Of a stretch of DNA of 64,000 nt, positions 35,306 to 44,023 are shown one piece after another. A program made the position numbers and the translations under genes. Source of the DNA: Bog-756 sp963738545 (GTDB lineage Bacteria > Actinomycetota > Acidimicrobiia > Acidimicrobiales > RAAP-2); NCBI GenBank assembly GCA_963738545.1, contig CAVTXA010000007.1, forward strand, positions 930,001-994,000. The letters are read 5' to 3'. Each line of letters opens with the position of its first letter. Position 1 is the stretch's first letter. The notes under the pieces were generated by a model. That model did not search any database. It was not told where the DNA came from and worked only from the letters and a program-made list of their open reading frames with translations.

Positions 35306-36664
35306 ATGGACCGTGCACGACTAGAGGCACTGCTCGACGTGGAGCGCCACGAGCACCGAACTCGCAATCCACGTTCGTGGGAGCAGTTCTCGGCGGCCGA
35401 ACACCTCTTCACCGGGGTGCCCATGACCTGGATGGCCAACTGGGCGGGCGGCTTCCCGCTGGCCCTGGACCGGGCCGAGGGGGCCCGGGTGTCCGACGTC
35501 GATGGGCATGATTACGTGGACTTCGCCCTCGGGGACACCGGGGCCATGGCCGGCCACTCCCCCCGGCCCGTGGTCGAGGCCGTGCGACGGAGGATCGAGA
35601 CCCTGGGGGGGATCACGGCCATGCTCCCCAGCGGGGATGCCGAATGGGTCGCCGCCGAGCTGGGCCGCAGGTTCGGCATGGCCCAGTGGTCGTTCGCGCT
35701 GAGCGCCACCGACGCCAATCGGTGGGCCCTGCGCCTGGCCCGCTTGGCCACCGGCCGTCCCCAGGTCCTGGTGTTCTCCTACTGCTACCACGGAAGCGTG
35801 GACGAGACCTTCGTGGTGGCCGGACCCGACGGCACCACGGTGTCCCGCCCGGGCAACGTCGCCCCGGCCGTCGATCCCTCGGTGACCACCGTGGCCGTGG
35901 AGTTCAACGACCTCGACGCCGTGGCGCGGGAGCTGCGCACCGGGCGCATCGCCGCCGTACTCACCGAGCCCGCCCTCACCAACATCGGGATCGTCCTGCC
36001 TGAGGACGGGTTCCACGCCGCACTCCGGTCCCTGTGCGACGAGACGGGGACGTTGCTCATGGTCGACGAGACCCACACCTTCTCGGCCGGACCCGGCGGG
36101 GCCACCCAGGCCTGGGGTCTCCAGCCGGACATCGTCACCATCGGCAAGGCCATCGCCGGGGGCATCCCCATCGGCGCCTTCGGCCTCAGCGAACCGTTGG
36201 CCGAGTCCCTCCTGTCCCGCATCGGTGAGGTGGACGCCGACATCGTCGACGTGGGTGGGATCGGCGGGACGCTGGCCGGCAACGCGCTCAGCACGGCGGC
36301 GGCCCGGGCCACCCTGGAACACGTCCTCACCGCCGAGGCGTTCACCCGCATGGCCGATCTGGCCCGGCGCCTGGCCGGCCAGGTGGAACAGGCGATCGCC
36401 GCCCATGCCCTCCCCTGGACCGTGGCGCGCCTCGGGGCCCGGTCCGAGTACCGGTTCTGCGCCCCCGCCCCGGTGAACGGGACCGAGTCGGCGCAGGCCG
36501 AGGACGGGGACCTGAACGAGTTCTTCCACCTGTACATGAGCAATCGCGGCGTGCTCATCACCCCGTTCCACAACATGATCCTGACCTGCCCGGACACCAC
36601 GGTGGCCGACGTGGACCTCCACGGCGAGCTGTTCTCCTCGGCGCTCGACGCGCTCGCCGGATGA
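35306..36664 (+). CDS. Class III aminotransferase (glutamate-1-semialdehyde aminomutase-like)
   Basis: This is a 452-residue, ATG-started protein behind GAGAGGACGAGC. It is a PLP fold-type I enzyme: YVDFALGDTGAMAGHSP near the N-terminus, VFSYCYHGSVDE, MVDETHTFSAGPGGATQAWG with the Asp that contacts the PLP nitrogen, and TIGKAIAGGIPIGAFG with the Schiff-base Lys. It is close to HemL in layout but belongs to the HemL-like transaminase group, because the C-terminal half has an insert with NGTESAQAEDGDLNEFFHLY. The biosynthetic role is open; a real hemL is expected elsewhere in the genome. Confidence 0.85.
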   Translation: MDRARLEALLDVERHEHRTRNPRSWEQFSAAEHLFTGVPMTWMANWAGGFPLALDRAEGARVSDVDGHDYVDFALGDTGAMAGHSPRPVVEAVRRRIETLGGITAMLPSGDAEWVAAELGRRFGMAQWSFALSATDANRWALRLARLATGRPQVLVFSYCYHGSVDETFVVAGPDGTTVSRPGNVAPAVDPSVTTVAVEFNDLDAVARELRTGRIAAVLTEPALTNIGIVLPEDGFHAALRSLCDETGTLLMVDETHTFSAGPGGATQAWGLQPDIVTIGKAIAGGIPIGAFGLSEPLAESLLSRIGEVDADIVDVGGIGGTLAGNALSTAAARATLEHVLTAEAFTRMADLARRLAGQVEQAIAAHALPWTVARLGARSEYRFCAPAPVNGTESAQAEDGDLNEFFHLYMSNRGVLITPFHNMILTCPDTTVADVDLHGELFSSALDALAG

Positions 36665-36777
36665 CCGAGCAGGTTCGCTAACCTCGGCCCCACTCCGGAA
36701 CAGGGGCGCGCGGAGAGGCGCCCCGACGGTCACCGTCGATGGCCCGTTGCTGCGGCCGCGGGAGAGCGAGGCAGGCG

Positions 36778-38154
36778 ATGAGCGGTGGGTGGCGGCGAAT
36801 CCCCGACCGGGTGACGGTGCCCTCGGTGGTGGCGGTAGCGGGGTGGTGGATCTTCGCTAGCTATCTGGTGGTCCAGGCGCGGCTGGGACCACCGCTCGTC
36901 TGGAACGACTCCAGGGTCTACGCGGCGATGGCCAACCGGTCGGTGTGGTCCGAGGCCTTGTGGGTCGGCCCCCGCCCCCCGCTGCTCCCCCTGGTGCTGA
37001 AGGTGGTGGGCGGCACCACGGCCCTGGTGACCATCCAGGCGGTGGTGGCCGCCCTGGCGTGGGGCACGCTGGCCTGGACCGTCGGCCGGCTGGTGGCCCC
37101 GGGGTGGCGGCGGGTGGCCGCCGCCTTCCTCGTCCTGGGCTTCGCCACCACCGTGCCTGTGGCCCTGTGGAACCGGTCCGCACTGTCCGAGTCCCTGTCC
37201 ATGAGCCTGCTGGCCCTGGTGTTCGCCGGGTTCATCGCCACGGCACGCCGGGCCACCTGGCCGCGGGTGGCAGCCACCGCCCTGGCCTGTCTCGGGTTCG
37301 CCGCCACCCGCGACGCCCAGGTCTGGACGGTGGGGATCCTGGCCCTGCTCGCCGGGGTCTACGCCGTCGGCGCCGCCATCACCCACCGGCGTGCCGCCCT
37401 GCAGGCCGGGGTGCTCGCTCTCTGTCTGCTCGCTGCGGTCATCCTGTGCGAGTGGGGCGCCCTGTCGTCACAGCGCACCACACCAGACACCGCTGACGTC
37501 CTGTTCGTGCGGGTGTTCCCCTTCCCCGGGCGGGTGGCCTGGTTCGCCGCCCACGGGATGCCCCAGGCCGAGCGCATCGACCGCCTGGCCGCCGACAGCC
37601 CGGCGGCGGCCGGCCAGGCCAAGGTGGTCGGCTTCTCGCTCCGTGACCCGACCTTCCGGCCCTTCGAGCGGTGGCTGCGGACCGACGGGGGGCACATCTA
37701 TCTGCTGTGGCTGGTGACCCACCCCTGGTATGTCCTGAGCGAGCCCCTCCAGCGGCCTGAGCGTGCCTTCAACTTCGCCCGGGGCGACATCGACTTCTAT
37801 GCACCGGTGACCGACCCGGCCGGGTCGCCTCTGACCGGGCTGCTGTGGCCCCCACTCCTGGAGCTCCTGGTCCTCTCGGCCGTGACGCTCTACCTCGGCA
37901 TCGTGTCCGAGGCATGGCGGACGCCGCCGTGGCGCGTCGTGGTGGTCCTGAGCCTGGTGGGGATGGCCGGGATGCTGGTGGCCTGGCACGGGGACGGCCA
38001 GGAGGTCACCCGACACACCATCGAGGGCTTCGCCGAGGTCCGCCTCGGGGTGTGGATCCTGTTCGCCATGGGCCTGCTCGGTCTGCCCGTCTTCGACCGG
38101 GTGGGACGGTCCCAGTACGAACGCAGCGAAGAACCACCCGACGACCGGGAGTGA
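36778..38154 (+). CDS. Polytopic membrane protein, possibly GT-C-like
   Basis: I use the ATG at 36778 after GCGAGGCAGGCG, rather than the upstream one; this gives 458 residues with about ten hydrophobic segments. An early acidic motif NDSRVYAAMANRS follows helix 1, as the Asp-bearing first loop does in GT-C glycosyltransferases. TRDAQVW after helix 5 and a large soluble stretch with VLFVRVFPFPGRVAWFAAHG before the last helices also fit that layout. Similarity is not strong enough to name a substrate. It is convergent with the repeat protein at 38192. Confidence 0.6.
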   Translation: MSGGWRRIPDRVTVPSVVAVAGWWIFASYLVVQARLGPPLVWNDSRVYAAMANRSVWSEALWVGPRPPLLPLVLKVVGGTTALVTIQAVVAALAWGTLAWTVGRLVAPGWRRVAAAFLVLGFATTVPVALWNRSALSESLSMSLLALVFAGFIATARRATWPRVAATALACLGFAATRDAQVWTVGILALLAGVYAVGAAITHRRAALQAGVLALCLLAAVILCEWGALSSQRTTPDTADVLFVRVFPFPGRVAWFAAHGMPQAERIDRLAADSPAAAGQAKVVGFSLRDPTFRPFERWLRTDGGHIYLLWLVTHPWYVLSEPLQRPERAFNFARGDIDFYAPVTDPAGSPLTGLLWPPLLELLVLSAVTLYLGIVSEAWRTPPWRVVVVLSLVGMAGMLVAWHGDGQEVTRHTIEGFAEVRLGVWILFAMGLLGLPVFDRVGRSQYERSEEPPDDRE

Positions 38155-38191
38155 AAGCCTCAGGTCCGGTCAGGTGGCTCGGTCCGGTGAG

Positions 38192-40027
38192 CTACCCGAT
38201 GCCGACGATGGGCCGGTTGAGGTGCGAACCACCCTGGGAGCCGTCGAAGGTGGCGTCGCCGAAGGCGAAGATCCCCCCATCGGTGGCCACCAGCCAGTAG
38301 CCGGATCCGCTCGGAGTCGCCTTGATGCCCACGATGGGGGCGTTGAGGTGGATGCCCCCGGCCGAGCCGAAGAATCCGGCGTCGCCGAAGGCGAAGATCC
38401 CACCGTCGGAAGCGACCAGCCAGTAGCCGCCGGTGTCGGGGCTGTCCATGCCCACGATGGGGGCGTTGAGGTGCATGCCCCCGGTCGAGCCCCAGAACTT
38501 GGCCGTCCCGAAGGTGAAGATCCCACCGTCGGAGGCCACCAACCAGTAGCCGGCACCGCTCGGGGTCGCGGTCATGCCCACGATGGGCTTGTTCAGGTGC
38601 TTGGCCCCCATGGACCCGTGGTAGACGGCGTCCCCGAAGTTGAAGATGCCACCGTCGGAGGCCACCAGCCAGTAGCCGAGGCCGTCGGCGGTCGACGCCA
38701 TGCCCACGATGGGCTGGTTCAGGTGCTTGGCCCCCATGGATCCGTAGAAGCCGGCGTCGCCGAAGGCGAAGATGCCGCCGTCGGAGGCCACCAGCCAGTA
38801 GCCGTTGCCATCAGCGGTCGCCGCCATGCCCACGATGGGAGCGTTCAGATGCATGGCCCCGGTCGACCCGAAGAATCCGTTGTGCCCGAAGGAGAAGATG
38901 CCGCCGTCGGTGCCCACCATCCAGTACCCGGTGGGATTCGGGCGCACGGGCGTGGTGGCAGCCGAAGGAGGCCCGGCTCCGGCGGCGTTCACCGCGGTCA
39001 CCGTGAAGGTGTACGCCACGTTGTTGGTGAGTCCATTCACGGTGGCGTGGTCCACGTCTCCGGTGACCACCTGGGCCCCGGTATTCACGACGGTGATGAC
39101 GTACTCGGTGATGGCGCTGAACCCATCGGAGCTGGGCGCCACCCAGTGCACGGTCGCCGACAGGTTGCCGCCCGACGCGGTCACCGACGTGGGCGCGCCC
39201 GGGGTTGTGTAGTTGGTCAGCTGGAACGATGTATTCGGTGCTCCAGTGACCGATGCGGTGACGGCGTAGGTCCCGGCGGTGCCGTTGGCCGTGAAGGCCG
39301 GGGAGGTAGCCGCGCCGGCGGCGTCGGTGAGAACGGTGCTGTTACTGGCGAAGGTGCCCCCGGCCCCACTGGTCGGGGCGGCAAATGTTACCGACGCATG
39401 GGGGACGGGGTTTCCGAACGAATCCTTGACGAGGACGCTGAACGGTGTGGGGTACCCGTTGTTGACCCGGGCCGTCTGGCCACCCCCGGCAGTGGCCGAC
39501 AACTGGGATCCACTGCCTGCGGTGATGCCGTAGGTGCCGCTGCCGGCCGTCACTTCTTGCGACGTGCTCACACTCATCGAGTACGACGGATTCGCCGCCG
39601 TCGGGTTGACGGCTGATGCGCTCACGGTGACGGTAGCAGGGGCGGTGATCGCCACCGTCGCCGGAACCGTGATCACCACCGAGTTGGAAGCGGGGGTCCC
39701 CGTGGCAGCGGTGCCGTCCACCGAGTAACCGGACGACGAGAAGGTCGTCCCGGCCGGAGCAGAGAGGGTGATCGTGTTACCGGTACCGAGCGAGGCGGTG
39801 ATGCTGAAGACGACGGCGTAGGTGGAAGCAGCTCCGGCTGTGTTCGGCGATGGGGTCACGCTGACCACGCTGACGGACCCGGCGATCGTCGGTGTGCTGA
39901 CGACGGCGACCGAGCCCAGCGAGAGGACCCCCATCGCCAGGATCATCGACCGTCGAACCAACCGCCTGGCCCTCCCGCTCCAGCGTTCGACGGCCATGTC
40001 TGCCCCAGGGTTGCTCATGTCGCTCAT
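38192..40027 (-). CDS. Exported Ig/FN3 protein with six C-terminal GYWLV repeats
   Basis: ATGs at 40027, 40018 and 39997 are all possible; none has a strong RBS. The 611-residue form has a signal segment (MILAMGVLSLGSVAVVSTP). Then come a Ser/Thr/Val-rich bacterial Ig-like part, an Ig-like module with SVLVKDSFGNPVPHASVTF, and a fibronectin type III domain opening with PGAPTSVTASGGNLSATVHW. The last 245 residues are six units of GYWLVASDGGIFAFGDAGF type ending at LNRPIVGIG. There is no catalytic motif. It looks like a surface or matrix protein and is divergent from the phosphatase-repeat protein at 40400. Confidence 0.82.
   Translation of the reverse strand: MSDMSNPGADMAVERWSGRARRLVRRSMILAMGVLSLGSVAVVSTPTIAGSVSVVSVTPSPNTAGAASTYAVVFSITASLGTGNTITLSAPAGTTFSSSGYSVDGTAATGTPASNSVVITVPATVAITAPATVTVSASAVNPTAANPSYSMSVSTSQEVTAGSGTYGITAGSGSQLSATAGGGQTARVNNGYPTPFSVLVKDSFGNPVPHASVTFAAPTSGAGGTFASNSTVLTDAAGAATSPAFTANGTAGTYAVTASVTGAPNTSFQLTNYTTPGAPTSVTASGGNLSATVHWVAPSSDGFSAITEYVITVVNTGAQVVTGDVDHATVNGLTNNVAYTFTVTAVNAAGAGPPSAATTPVRPNPTGYWMVGTDGGIFSFGHNGFFGSTGAMHLNAPIVGMAATADGNGYWLVASDGGIFAFGDAGFYGSMGAKHLNQPIVGMASTADGLGYWLVASDGGIFNFGDAVYHGSMGAKHLNKPIVGMTATPSGAGYWLVASDGGIFTFGTAKFWGSTGGMHLNAPIVGMDSPDTGGYWLVASDGGIFAFGDAGFFGSAGGIHLNAPIVGIKATPSGSGYWLVATDGGIFAFGDATFDGSQGGSHLNRPIVGIG
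38195..38929 (-). repeat. Array of six GYWLV units (Ig/FN3 protein)
   Basis: Six units of about 41-42 residues, the first opening GYWMVGT and the others GYWLVAS or GYWLVAT, each closing with HLNxPIVGM or a close variant. The array ends as a full sixth unit, as in the gene at 23907. Confidence 0.85.
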
Positions 40028-40399
40028 TATTGGATTCAGCTGAGAAGCAGTCAACTGAGAATGGACCCTTTCTGAGCCCACAACGGTCACCGTGATGTGC
40101 GGCCTACGCACAGTGCGAAGGCCACGCTGGGCAACGGTGAGGGCGCACGCAGTCACATTCCGGAGGGGACGGCAGTCGATCGCCGAGACCCTCCTATAGC
40201 CACTCTCCGTATTCACCTGACTTGTTACAGTGACCGATGAAAAGGGGTCGCTCCATCGCTCTATGAAAAATGCGTCTAGACAACCTTTTGCCCCTGAACC
40301 TCCAGTTGAGGTGTAGTGGCCAGAGTCTCCATGTGAACTTTTGTAGCAACGTTCACTTTGCGATAACTTCCCTGTTCTCTACACGATGAATGGGGCAAC
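40028..40399. promoter_or_regulatory. AT-rich divergent promoter region between two repeat-protein genes
   Basis: This 372-base gap is clearly less GC-rich than its surroundings and holds no gene. It must contain promoters for the divergent genes at 38192 and 40400. GTGAAC (40333-40338) and GTTCAC (40351-40356) form a six-base inverted repeat with a 12-base spacer, 44 bases before the start of the 40400 gene, a candidate operator. Joint control of the two surface proteins is plausible. Confidence 0.45.
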
Positions 40400-43177
40400 A
40401 TGAGGAAGCGCGCTTCGGTCGGACTAGGCGTCGGTGTACTTCTCGTGGTCGGGGCGGTCTCGGCGGTCGGCCTGATGAGGACGGCGTCAGCGGACAGCCC
40501 GGTGACGGTCACGCCCTACACCGGCTACAACTCGATCCTCACCCGCGCCCCCTACGTGACCGACCTCACCCAGACATCGGCGTCAATCAACTGGGCCACC
40601 ACCTCGGCCACACCGGGGTCGGTGTTGGCCACGCCCACGGGAAGTGGCGCCTCGTGCCCGGCCTCGGTCACCACGTGGTCGATATCGGCCGCCTCCGCCC
40701 CGACCTCGCTCCCGGGACCGGTCAACGGGGTGAACCCGGTAACCTCAGCCAGCCTGAGCAGCCGCCAGTTCACCGTCAATGGGGCGTCCGAGTACCAGAA
40801 CTCGGTCACGCTCACCGGCCTGTCGGCGGGGACGCAGTACTGCTACACCGTGTTCTCCGGCGACACGTCCGGATCGGTCAACCTTCTGCCCCCCACCGAG
40901 CCGGTCCAGTTCTTCACGACGCTCAGCCCCACCAGTGCCCAGTCGACGGCCCCCGTCTCCTTCGACGTGATCGACGACACCGGCGAGAACTACTACTACA
41001 CGAGCGCCACCCCCGCCTTGGACATCCCCTTCGCCAACGGCTACAACCCCGATGAGGCGTCCCTGGATCGCCAGATCGGCCAGTCCGGCGCCGACTTCCT
41101 CATCTCGGCCGGAGACATCGCCTACAGCGGGGCCACCCAGTCCACCTTCGGGGACCTGCAGCAGACCGGCACCCAGCCCGAGGTCAGCAACATCTTCGGG
41201 CCCTTCTACTATCCCCAGACCGGGGGGATCCCGATCTTCGCCGGTCCGGGGGACCACGGCCAGAACATCAACCCGCTCAAGATCTTCCCGACCTCGAGCA
41301 CGGCCGCCGCCTCCGGGGGGACCTACGCCTTCGACAGCTATTCGGGCACCGACGGCATCACCGGATCGTCTCCCGACGACTGGTACGCCTTCTCCACCGG
41401 TGACGTCCGGGTCTACGTGCTCGACGGCGCGTGGTCGGACTCTCTGGCCAACAAGCTGGGGACCACCACCGGCAGCCTGTGCGGAACCGCCGGCACCCCA
41501 CCGGCCAACTACTGCGAGCCCTACCAGGCCGACGCGGACGAGCACTGGCAGACCAGCTCTCCGGAGTACCAGTGGCTCCAGCGGGATCTCGCCGAGCACC
41601 CGGGTGGCGTGAAGTTCGCCGTCTTCCACTACCCGCTCCGCTCGGACAACGCCACGCAACCCTCGGACGTCTATCTGCAGAGCAGCTCGGCCAACCCCAA
41701 CGCCTCCACCAGCCTGGAGGCGCTCCTGGCCGCCAACGGCGTGCGGGTGGCCTTCAACGGTCACGCCCATACCTACCAGCGGATCGTGCCCAACGGTCCG
41801 GGGCAGATCACCAACTACGTCACCGGAGGCGGCGGGGGTGTCCTGGAGCCCGTCCTCGGGGGTGCCACCTGTGCTGCCCTCACCACCGGTGCCTCGGCCC
41901 CCGACAAGGACATCTACGCGCTGGGATGGGACCCCACGAAGAACACCGGCTCGGCCTGCAGCACCAACAACACCGCGCCCGTTCCCACGTCGGAGTCCGA
42001 TGTCTACAACTTCCTCAAGGTCACGGTGAACGGTGACAGCGTGACCGTCACCCCCTACAACGCTGCCGGCGCTTCGTTCGATATGCAGTCCTACACCTAC
42101 CCGGCCTCCCCGGGGCCGTCCACGCCGACCAGTGTCACGGCGGCAGCCACGTCCATGACATCGGTCGTCGTCCACTGGGCGGCATCGACCGAGGCGGGTG
42201 GGTCCATCGCTTCGTACCGCATCTATCGCAACGGTTCGGCGCTGGCCACGGTCGGTGGGTCCACGACCTCCTACACCGACACCGGCGCCCAGCCAGGAAC
42301 GAGCTACACCTACTCGGTGGCCGCCGTCGACGGCGGTGGGCAGGCGTCGTGGCCCGGCATGGCCAATCAGGTCACGACACCGGGCCAGGTCCAGTCCAGC
42401 CCCGGGTCCGGCCAGCCCGGCTGTTCCACGCAGCTGCCGTCCGGCGCGGTGGTGGGTGCCGCCGCGCTCGATGATGGGTCCGGCTACTTTGAGGTCGACC
42501 GGTCCGGTGATGTGGCCGCTTTCGGCTCTGCCGTCTGCTACGGCGGGATGACGGGGACGCCGCTCAACCGTCCGATCGTCGGAATGGCCGTCGACCCGGC
42601 CACCGGCGGTTACTGGCTGGTGGCCAGTGACGGTGGGGTGTTCTCGTTCAACGCCCCCTTCGAAGGATCGACCGGCGGCATCCGGCTGAACAAGCCCATC
42701 GTGGGGATGGGCGCCACCCCGGACGGGAGCGGCTACTGGCTGGTGGCCTCCGACGGAGGGGTGTTCTCGTTCAACGCCACCTTCTACGGCGGCACCGGCC
42801 TGATGAGGCTGAACAAGCCCATCGTGGGTATGGCCGTCGATCGGGTTACCGGCGGCTACTGGCTGGTGGCCAGCGACGGTGGGGTCTTCAACTTCAACGC
42901 CCCCTTCGACGGAGCCACCGGGGGGATGAAGCTGAACCAGCCCATCGTCGGCATCGACCCCACATCGGACGGGAGCGGCTACCGGTTGGTGGCCGCCGAC
43001 GGTGGAGTCTTCACCGGCTTCAACACCCCGTTCTACGGCGGCACCGGCCTGATCCGGTTGAACCGGCCCATCATCACCACCATCCCCGACAACGACGGTG
43101 ACGGGTACTGGCTGGTGGCCTCCGACGGTGGGGTGTTCTCCTTCCACGCCCCCTTCTACGGCTCGGCGGCCGGCTGA
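40400..43177 (+). CDS. Exported purple-acid-phosphatase-like protein with FN3 and six GYWLV repeats
   Basis: This 925-residue protein has a signal peptide (LGVGVLLVVGAVSAVGLM) followed by a PAP N-terminal beta domain (APYVTDLTQTSASINWATT). The metallophosphatase motifs run VIDDTGE, SAGDIAYSG, FAGPGDHGQN, FAVFHYP and NGHAHTYQR. They match the five PAP blocks, but the Asn of the usual GNH is Asp (GDH). An FN3 domain (TPTSVTAAATSMTSVVVHW) follows, then a Cys-flanked six-unit repeat array from about 42419. It should hydrolyse phosphate esters outside the cell if the altered metal site works. Confidence 0.85.
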   Translation: MRKRASVGLGVGVLLVVGAVSAVGLMRTASADSPVTVTPYTGYNSILTRAPYVTDLTQTSASINWATTSATPGSVLATPTGSGASCPASVTTWSISAASAPTSLPGPVNGVNPVTSASLSSRQFTVNGASEYQNSVTLTGLSAGTQYCYTVFSGDTSGSVNLLPPTEPVQFFTTLSPTSAQSTAPVSFDVIDDTGENYYYTSATPALDIPFANGYNPDEASLDRQIGQSGADFLISAGDIAYSGATQSTFGDLQQTGTQPEVSNIFGPFYYPQTGGIPIFAGPGDHGQNINPLKIFPTSSTAAASGGTYAFDSYSGTDGITGSSPDDWYAFSTGDVRVYVLDGAWSDSLANKLGTTTGSLCGTAGTPPANYCEPYQADADEHWQTSSPEYQWLQRDLAEHPGGVKFAVFHYPLRSDNATQPSDVYLQSSSANPNASTSLEALLAANGVRVAFNGHAHTYQRIVPNGPGQITNYVTGGGGGVLEPVLGGATCAALTTGASAPDKDIYALGWDPTKNTGSACSTNNTAPVPTSESDVYNFLKVTVNGDSVTVTPYNAAGASFDMQSYTYPASPGPSTPTSVTAAATSMTSVVVHWAASTEAGGSIASYRIYRNGSALATVGGSTTSYTDTGAQPGTSYTYSVAAVDGGGQASWPGMANQVTTPGQVQSSPGSGQPGCSTQLPSGAVVGAAALDDGSGYFEVDRSGDVAAFGSAVCYGGMTGTPLNRPIVGMAVDPATGGYWLVASDGGVFSFNAPFEGSTGGIRLNKPIVGMGATPDGSGYWLVASDGGVFSFNATFYGGTGLMRLNKPIVGMAVDRVTGGYWLVASDGGVFNFNAPFDGATGGMKLNQPIVGIDPTSDGSGYRLVAADGGVFTGFNTPFYGGTGLIRLNRPIITTIPDNDGDGYWLVASDGGVFSFHAPFYGSAAG
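42419..43174 (+). repeat. Array of six GYWLV units with offset ends (phosphatase protein)
   Basis: The array opens with C-STQLPSGAVVGAAALDDGS, which resembles the closing half of a unit, then GYFEVDRSGDVAAFGSAVC, a degenerate first unit with Cys. Four further GYWLV or GYRLV units follow, and the last stops after FYGSAAG without its closing LNKPIVGM segment. Confidence 0.8.
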
Positions 43178-43313
43178 CTCGGGCTGCGACTCCCGGCCCG
43201 TGCAGGGTGGGGCCACTGCCAGTGCCAAGCACGTGTCGTTGAGCGCGATTCTCGGAGCGCTCGCCGAATAGTCGACAGAATGGTTCCGTGACACGGGTCG
43301 AGGGGCGAAACGG

Positions 43314-43709
43314 ATGAAGCCGGGCCGACGCTCGCTCGACCGATGGCTGTCCGAGGCCTGGCCCATCGTGCGGTCGTTGATGGAGGCCGAGGACCGCCTC
43401 ATCTCGACGTCCGAGGCGCCCGCCGTCGTCGTCCTGGCGGCCTGCGACCAGCTCACCGCCACCATGGCCCACGCCCAGCGGTGGCTCGGCTCCCGTCGCT
43501 GTCCCGACGACAACTTCGGTCTCCAGTTCCGGGAGCTGATCGCCGCCTGCGAGGGACTGTGCGCCATCATGCTGCGGGTGACGAGAGAGGCCCCCGAGGG
43601 GCGTTGGGTCGACAACCGGGCGATCGCCGACAGCGTCGGCGAGGACTTCATGGACCGCATCCAACAGGCATCGCGGGCCCGGCTCTATCTCCAGCAGTGG
43701 AGCACCTGA
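43314..43709 (+). CDS. Small hypothetical protein, 131 residues
   Basis: The ATG follows GAGGGGCGAAACGG. The product is helical and soluble: SLDRWLSEAWPIVRSLMEAE, then VVLAACDQLTATMAHAQRW and LIAACEGLCAIMLRVTREA. It has four Cys without a metal pattern and no membrane segment. I do not recognise a family. It sits between two plus-strand repeat-protein genes, but the spacing of over 130 bases upstream and over 300 downstream suggests its own promoter. Confidence 0.6.
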   Translation: MKPGRRSLDRWLSEAWPIVRSLMEAEDRLISTSEAPAVVVLAACDQLTATMAHAQRWLGSRRCPDDNFGLQFRELIAACEGLCAIMLRVTREAPEGRWVDNRAIADSVGEDFMDRIQQASRARLYLQQWST

Positions 43710-44023
43710 CGCCGATCGGTGGCCGGTAGGGTCTCCCGCACCGACGGCCGGACCCACCCCTGGTCTTCGGGAGCACTTCCTGCATCGGGCGGATCCGGCC
43801 GGTGGGTCAGGGTCGGCCACCGGATCCCCCTCCAGGGTCGTCCCCCCGCAGGTCACAGGGAACTTGGGCGTCACGTCATCTGGACACCCGCACCGGTCCG
43901 AAGACGGGGTGTGGACCGATCTGCTCGCCCAAGCTCAACCAGTCGGTCTCACGGGGGAAACGTGGCGCAAGCGCCGTGTCGGGGACACCGGTCCCTCCTC
44001 TCCGTCAACGAAAGGTGAATCCC
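43710..44023 (+). other. 314-base untranslated stretch, probable structured leader
   Basis: No gene is supported here. The last 70 bases before the TTG at 44024 can fold: GGCGC-AA-GCGCC (within 43971-43984) and GGGGAC with GTCCCT just after it. The rest contains several GC-rich inverted repeats without a recognisable riboswitch consensus. A promoter and long leader for the exported protein at 44024 are likely. Confidence 0.35.

Noticed and set aside
43940..44023. Possible c-di-AMP (ydaO-type) riboswitch before the repeat protein
   Set aside because: ACGGGGGAAAC and GGTGAATCCC recall parts of the consensus, but their spacing and the missing remaining elements do not fit.
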